Below are positions 59,171-64,000 of a stretch of DNA of 64,000 bases, piece by piece. Below the pieces are notes generated by a model. That model had not been told where the DNA came from. It saw only the letters and a list, made by a program, of their open reading frames with translations, and did no database searches. The DNA comes from Paragonimus westermani (Eukaryota; Platyhelminthes; Trematoda; Plagiorchiida; Troglotrematidae), in contig QNGE01000149.1 in NCBI GenBank assembly GCA_008508345.1, positions 138,312-202,311 on the forward strand. Direction: 5' to 3'. How positions within the stretch are numbered: the stretch's first letter is position 1; each line of letters opens with the position of its first letter. The translations under genes were made by a program, and so were the position numbers.

Positions 59171-59826
59171 GTGGAAATGTGGCACCGGAACGAAAGACAT
59201 TGAGGCCGCAAGTATTAGCAAAAGCGATCAATATGCACACATCTTTTTGTCTGTTATTATCACCCATACTTATCGGTAAGCTACTACTTGTCTTTTATCA
59301 CAACTGTTATATTTGCAGGAAAGGTTCGTTTGGCAAGGACCAATATTATTCAGTAATTTAGAGATTCGCTTGGTTTATAGCATACTTGCAACGTTCATCT
59401 TGATGCGAATCAAGAGTTAACGCGTTGTCCGATATGTTCACAAACGGCTTCGGTTGACTTTTGTTGATGTGGTTCAATTCTACACAAAGCAATTGTACAA
59501 CGTTAATGGCCAACACAATCATCCGATATTCACAAAGACTGTGACCGGACTCTCAGTTCAGATAATACAATCTATCTATAGACCTAGGTTTTTCTAACTG
59601 GATAACACAATCAACAATTTTACAGTTTTATTGTCTGCGGAGTTATCAATCAGTTGCGAGTGCGATTCATCGAAATCATTCGATTCCTCTGTCGACATTT
59701 TGATCAAATGTACACTCGTTTGTTAGAAAAACGAACGACGCAGTGCTACAGAAAAAGCGCCACCATAACTCGTCATGTAAGTATCGATTTTTTGATCACA
59801 TTTGCATTTAGAACAGTCCATTCTGA
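59171..59826 (+). CDS. four-exon 3' end of a gene, function unknown
   Basis: Exon a (59171-59275) ends at ATCG|GTAAGC. The 43 bp intron 59276-59318 ends GTTATATTTGCAG. Micro-exon b (59319-59352, 34 nt) ends at TTCA|GTAATT. Intron 59353-59625 ends CAACAATTTTACAG. Exon c (59626-59776) reads FIVCGVINQLRVRFIEIIRF, then LCRHFDQMYTRLLEKRTTQC, then YRKSATITRH, and ends at CAT|GTAAGT. The 35 bp intron 59777-59811 ends ATTTGCATTTAG. Exon d gives NSPF and TGA (59824-59826). All phases agree along TSFCLLLSPILIG, KVRLARTNII and exon c. An AATAAA lies nine bases after the stop. Basic and hydrophobic residues alternate in exon c. I do not recognise the family, and upstream exons are not settled. The other frame of exon a also reaches a stop in exon b. 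Confidence 0.5.
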
Positions 59827-59828
59827 AG

Positions 59829-60375
59829 TTACAAAATAAACAGCAAGATTCTTCCGTGGCTCGCGAAAGTAATAGCAAGCTCTGTGTGAAATTCCCGGTC
59901 TTCAACTAAGAAGACCAGATTATCGCAGTAACTGGTGTATGTCTGTTGAACACTGTCACGTTCGTTCGACCTGGCAGCCTGTAGTATATATTGATTGATT
60001 AAACGCCTCAGAGTGGGTTCCACTTCTACACTGCCAAACACAAATTCTTGCAAGGCAGAGAAATAAACCACCTCAGACTTACATATAACTGATTGTTTCA
60101 TATCCCACTAGCTCCGCCGTAGAAATGCCCCATGCTACACAGATATTTGTTTCTGAACGTTGCCAAGCTATTCCCATCTTCCGGAAGCTTGAGATTGATA
60201 TTAATTTCAGTATATCATTAGTTTGACTTGTGTCGTACTCCTCATTAAAACCACATACTTGTATATACCAATTTTCACTCATATTTTGTTTATCATTGAC
60301 ATTCATTTGAGCTGAAATGAAGAACTTACAAAGAAAACCGACAGCTTCTACAATATGCACTGGGGACTGAGACAT
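59829..60375 (-). CDS. two-exon protein of about 164 residues, function unknown
   Basis: An ATG at 60375, directly preceded by an in-frame TAA, opens a 97-codon exon to 60083 that ends at TATAT|GTAAGT, an ideal donor. A 52 bp intron (60082-60031, ending TTTGTGTTTGGCAG) joins in phase to 60030-59829, which ends at TAA. The sequence includes NVNDKQNMSENWYIQVCGF, DTSQTNDILKLISISSFRK, VEVEPTLRRLINQYILQAAR and TSYCDNLVFLVEDREFHTEL. Composition is protein-like throughout. A strong acceptor (TTGTAAATGTCTCAG) just inside the ATG means 60366-60083 could instead be an internal exon. No domain recognised. The stop lies three bases from the stop of the convergent plus-strand model. Confidence 0.45.
59835..59840 (+). 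terminator. poly(A) signal AATAAA
   Basis: A canonical AATAAA lies nine bases after the TGA of the plus-strand gene at 59171-59826. The hexamer alone is common by chance. Its position relative to the stop is what makes it notable. Confidence 0.4.
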
Positions 60376-63300
60376 TTACAAGCACCTCGTTAATCAGCCT
60401 ATCTGATTTCCGCTAGAGAGGACGAACACTGTGTATCCTTTCCTCAAAGACACACCACACACTGTCAGTCTCATGCTCTCTACCAACAGCATACCTCACT
60501 TCTTCCTAGCAAACAACGGCCACGGTGCATGTTGTTGCAACCATCCAATGACGCTTGTGATGCCTGCTTTGCAACCTCCAGATTTCCCCCGGAGTTTCAT
60601 TAGAGGGCTGGCAGCGCTTAGCTCTCATACTACGCCATTCATGAGGTCACTGCCGTATGCGGGAAACAAGCTGCTCGGCTGAAGGAGTATGAGTTTATAT
60701 TCTCGGATCATCCGAATTATGTTAACTGGGGGTCATTGACGTAATACTACAATAGGAACCCATTTAAGATTGCATTGGCTAGCACATCAGACTAATGTGC
60801 GGTCAAGTTCGCAAATACATATCCCCTGGAAAATTTTCAAGACTCCTTTTTAAAAAAATATTTACGTTTGTTTTGAACACAGGCCATTCTTTTGGGGAGC
60901 AAATTAATTGTAACGAAAATATATGTGCACATCAGAATATCACAAATAGAACAGAATTGCTTGAATTGCTGAAAAGCTATTGAGGAAACAGGCCAGTGAC
61001 ACAATGCAGTCCAAATTGGTACTTCATCCTCCGGAAACAACCGGTGCAGAATGTTTCCCATTACTTATGTGAATCCCCGTAGAATAGATGGACTCATATT
61101 ATATCATTATCGCCTTAGGACAAACTTTAACTCAGCCATGGGGCTTTGTCTACGAATCTTTGCGTACTTAATGGGCATACATGTTCTAGAGGAATTTCAT
61201 CGTACGATTTCATCTTACTGAGTTCTAAGTCGTCCTTCAACAAAAAACGGAGTTTTTCTTGGGAGGAATTCATACTGCTTGCCCCAGCCATGTTTTACCT
61301 AGCTGTGTACGGAACTCGGCGTGCAGTGTCTAGTTGGACATATAGGTTATAGTTGTGACGGATTCGTGCGTGGATCGGGTAACGGTGGGAAGAACGATAT
61401 TCGAGAAAAACATATATGGAAGATGTGACCGAAACCTGAGTACAAATGCGTAAAATAACAGGAGATCAGTACGAAGAACGATGCTTTTTCCACGTTAGGC
61501 CTGATCCTGCCAGTCGGCGAAATAGCCGACTTTGACCATCTGTTCCCTTCTCAAGTATGCGATGTTCATATGTGGTTTGTGCGGCCTGGGCGTTGGAGAC
61601 AAACCTGTCCATCTTTTTTTGCCAAAGGGTAGCCTTTTAATGGTTTCCAAAAGAATAAATGACTGGAAAGATTTTCGGGTTACTGGCGATTAGTGATGTC
61701 AGCTAGTTAGATACAAAGTGCTGACACTGTATGGTATTGTGCTGTGGAACTTTGCATCAAACTCTGGGTCGGCTTAGGATTACCTCACGTGGGTCTATGT
61801 GTTAGCAAACCAATTCAAACACATAATAAGTATTTGTGCAGTGTTCGAGGATAACTGATTTTCCGATGAGCTCGCCTGTTTCTAAACCATATCTGTTAGC
61901 GTCAGGTCTGTCATGTGATTAGTTTAAGCCGGAACAGTTCAGTCATCGGGAAGTGTAAACGACACTTTAGACTGCGGACTGCATGCAGTCAGATCACTTG
62001 GCAAACTACATAAGAGAGCCGGGTTCGGTTACAGGTGTAAGTGTAACCAGCACATTCGTAACTCACCAAAAATTCATAAAAATGGGATCAAAGCTTACTG
62101 AGTAACATTTTGAAACAGTGCACTGGAAATCAAACCTTCGGAACACAACCATATTGCTTACTCATCTATGCACGTCTTGTGTTTGTCAAAATAAACCAGA
62201 TTAATAGGACTTTCAATCTGAATGAGTTTCAAATACAGAAAATTAGCACCGCTTCACTAACTAGTGGAACAGTATACAGTTGGGGGTCTTCGGACTTCTA
62301 GCTTGATGGAATGAAAGTATTATGAATTCTAACTCACTTGTGAGTTACTTCTGCTATTTAGCTCAGATTCAGTGGGATACTCAGATCAGCGCCACGAAAC
62401 TGGTCGTATGCTTCTGGTGAAATTTGACCAGTAAACATGTACTACTTATCTCACCATACCTCATGGAATGGAAGTATACTGAATGTCAAATCATCAGTTT
62501 GTGGTCCTGTAGTGCCGGAGAATCGACTGAATCAGTGGCACGGGATGAGACTTTCAACGGTCGACCAACACGAATGATCGAAAACCGAAGACTAAGTCTG
62601 GGGATTAGAAGTGTATATGCACAAAATGTAATCCAACGCAATCAATTACCGTTCTCTTGGATGTTAGTCTGTCATCTGTAAATTCTTCTGCTGGTTTCAT
62701 CAGCTTACCACCAGTTTTATCAAAGCTGTCTGTAAGGCAAACTGTTTTACAGGAAATGATATATCTGTGGAAAGTTACAGTTCACAAACTGATAATTTGA
62801 TCGTTCAGTTATTCTTCTCGGTTACGCAATTCCTTTGAAGCAATCTGCGTTCAGCTGGCTACAGGATGGCTTACAATGAGATTACCCATGTTTTGCTAAA
62901 TTGGTACAAACACTGGTTGTAACTAACAAATATTGATCAGGCTAATTAAGAAAATATGATAGAGATAACTGAAGCCGGTTATTTCCGTATTAGTGATGAT
63001 TCATTCCGTTCCCGAGGTTATCGATTCCTTGGGAGTGGATATTCCCAGCTTGATTAACCTAAATACAGTCCCTGAAATTCACCGCATCCGTTTGCCACTG
63101 AGTCACCTTTAGCTTCTCTACGGTCAGATGTTAATGTATTGTCGGATGCTATGTCAAGCTGTAGTCTGACCGACTTTCTGTGGACGGAGACGGATACGTA
63201 CTTCCTGCGCGTTAAGTGGTAGTCGTTTCTTGCTTCGACAACGACCCGAGCCTTTGAGAAGTGTGGCCTGTGTGGCCTGCGAGAGTTCTGAGTAAGCAGA

Positions 63301-64000
63301 CACTGCCGCTTCTTGAAACGACAGTGGTCCTCCTTATGACCCCATCGGGAGCAGTGGGTGCATCGATGCTGTTTGGATGGATACTATCGATCATCCACCA
63401 TCTTGCCAAAACGGTGTGTGGAGTTTCGCTCGATTGTCGCGTTCCGATTTCGATGCAACCTTGACCAGGACATTTGAAGACACTGTGTGAGTGTTTGAAT
63501 GCCTACTCTGTTCGACCATAGTATTGTCGTGCTCCAATTTTACAAGGCTCCTGCGGGTTGATGTCGGGACATTGTTTAACCTCCGCCAAAACTGGTGTTT
63601 TTATATCTGCTTCCTTTGGTGGCGAAAACCAGACATCCGAAGTCATTAGGCGAAGAGTGAACCGTTTGTATGTCCGATTGACTGTTTTAGCGCACGTCAC
63701 CCAGTCATCTTCTGCTGACTTCGCGAGCTTCATGCACTTGTGACGTATGTTAATCAGAGATAACTAGTCGTTAAAGATTTGGGACGACGTCTGGGTGGTT
63801 TTGTCAAGGCTGAAATCCCTTGGGTTCTTCAGCAAGATAAAGGTGGTATATCATTTGTGTTCTGAGATGCCCGGTCTACATGGCAGCAGCCTCACTTTCC
63901 GAGCATCATCAGTATCTGACAGTTCCACCTTGAAATTATTTTCTCACTATTTAAACCAAGACTCAAACGTAGCGTCAATTACAGGATCCAGATGAAAATC
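60376..64000. other. no firm gene
   Basis: Open frames of 60-90 codons occur (60431-60682, 60795-60983, 62424-62681, 63212-63743) on both strands. The 63.2-63.7 kb stretch is richer in GC, with overlapping frames on both strands that cannot be resolved. No SINE copy or tandem repeat is obvious. Confidence 0.35.

Noticed and set aside
59723..59822. Minus-strand terminal exon reading MDCSKCKCDQK
   Set aside because: It has a good acceptor, but it overlaps the plus-strand exon c with two stronger splice sites, and the minus gene already stops at 59829.
1..64000. True tRNA genes
   Set aside because: All B-box-like sequences found sit in heads that do not close into a cloverleaf. They are SINE or relic sequences.
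1..64000. CRISPR arrays, bacterial operons, prophage
   Set aside because: There are no regular direct repeats with spacers and no contiguous long bacterial frames. The window is eukaryotic.

Overview
This looks like eukaryotic (metazoan) nuclear DNA from a draft assembly. I see no bacterial operons, no ribosome-binding-site spacing and no long single-exon genes. Coding sequence appears only as short open stretches bounded by GT/AG splice sites, several of them joined by very small introns (33-55 bp). The window is full of decayed retroelements, simple repeats, and a ~330 bp tRNA-derived SINE that carries a hammerhead ribozyme. That SINE layout (tRNA-like head, ribozyme, ~330 bp) resembles the Sm-alpha elements of schistosomes. 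Together with the tiny introns and a Penelope-like element, it suggests a parasitic flatworm (trematode or cestode). The organism call is inference, not proof. There is one ambiguous base, at 7172.

Layout. 0-7 kb: tRNA-like relics, three decayed copies of the ribozyme SINE and one possible two-exon 3' gene end (1682-1816). 7.1-7.4 kb: a young SINE copy joined through the N to a fold-back arm. 8.2-8.8 kb, minus: a two-exon small gene model. 9-18 kb: mostly non-coding, with a SINE relic, a minus-strand gene end near 12.2-12.4 kb, an eroded coding relic at 13.5-14.4 kb and a micro-exon pair at 16.5-16.7 kb. 18.2-21.1 kb: a cluster of four ribozyme-SINE elements in both orientations, including the one copy whose ribozyme looks intact. 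21.1-21.6 kb: one copy of a ~490 bp dispersed repeat whose inverted partner lies at 46.4-46.9 kb. 23.9-24.06 kb: a two-exon gene end. 24.2-26.1 kb: a dead Penelope-like retroelement. 29.4-29.9 kb, minus: a two-exon coding segment. 31-38 kb: SINE relics and several minus-strand exon candidates. 41.4-42.1 kb: a plus-strand exon and neighbouring coding-like sequence. 45.9-56.2 kb: scattered minus-strand exon candidates, some joined by phase-consistent mini-introns. 57.3-57.5 kb: a short fold-back SINE derivative with target-site duplication. 59.2-60.4 kb: two convergent gene models whose stop codons almost touch.

No protein in the window could be assigned a firm cellular function by eye, except the reverse-transcriptase relic. 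The gene models rest on splice sites, reading-frame phase and residue composition. The best-supported biology is the mobile-element layer: one SINE family, seen at many ages, in which the self-cleaving ribozyme, the tRNA-like promo­ter and the inverted tail can be followed as they decay and rearrange.
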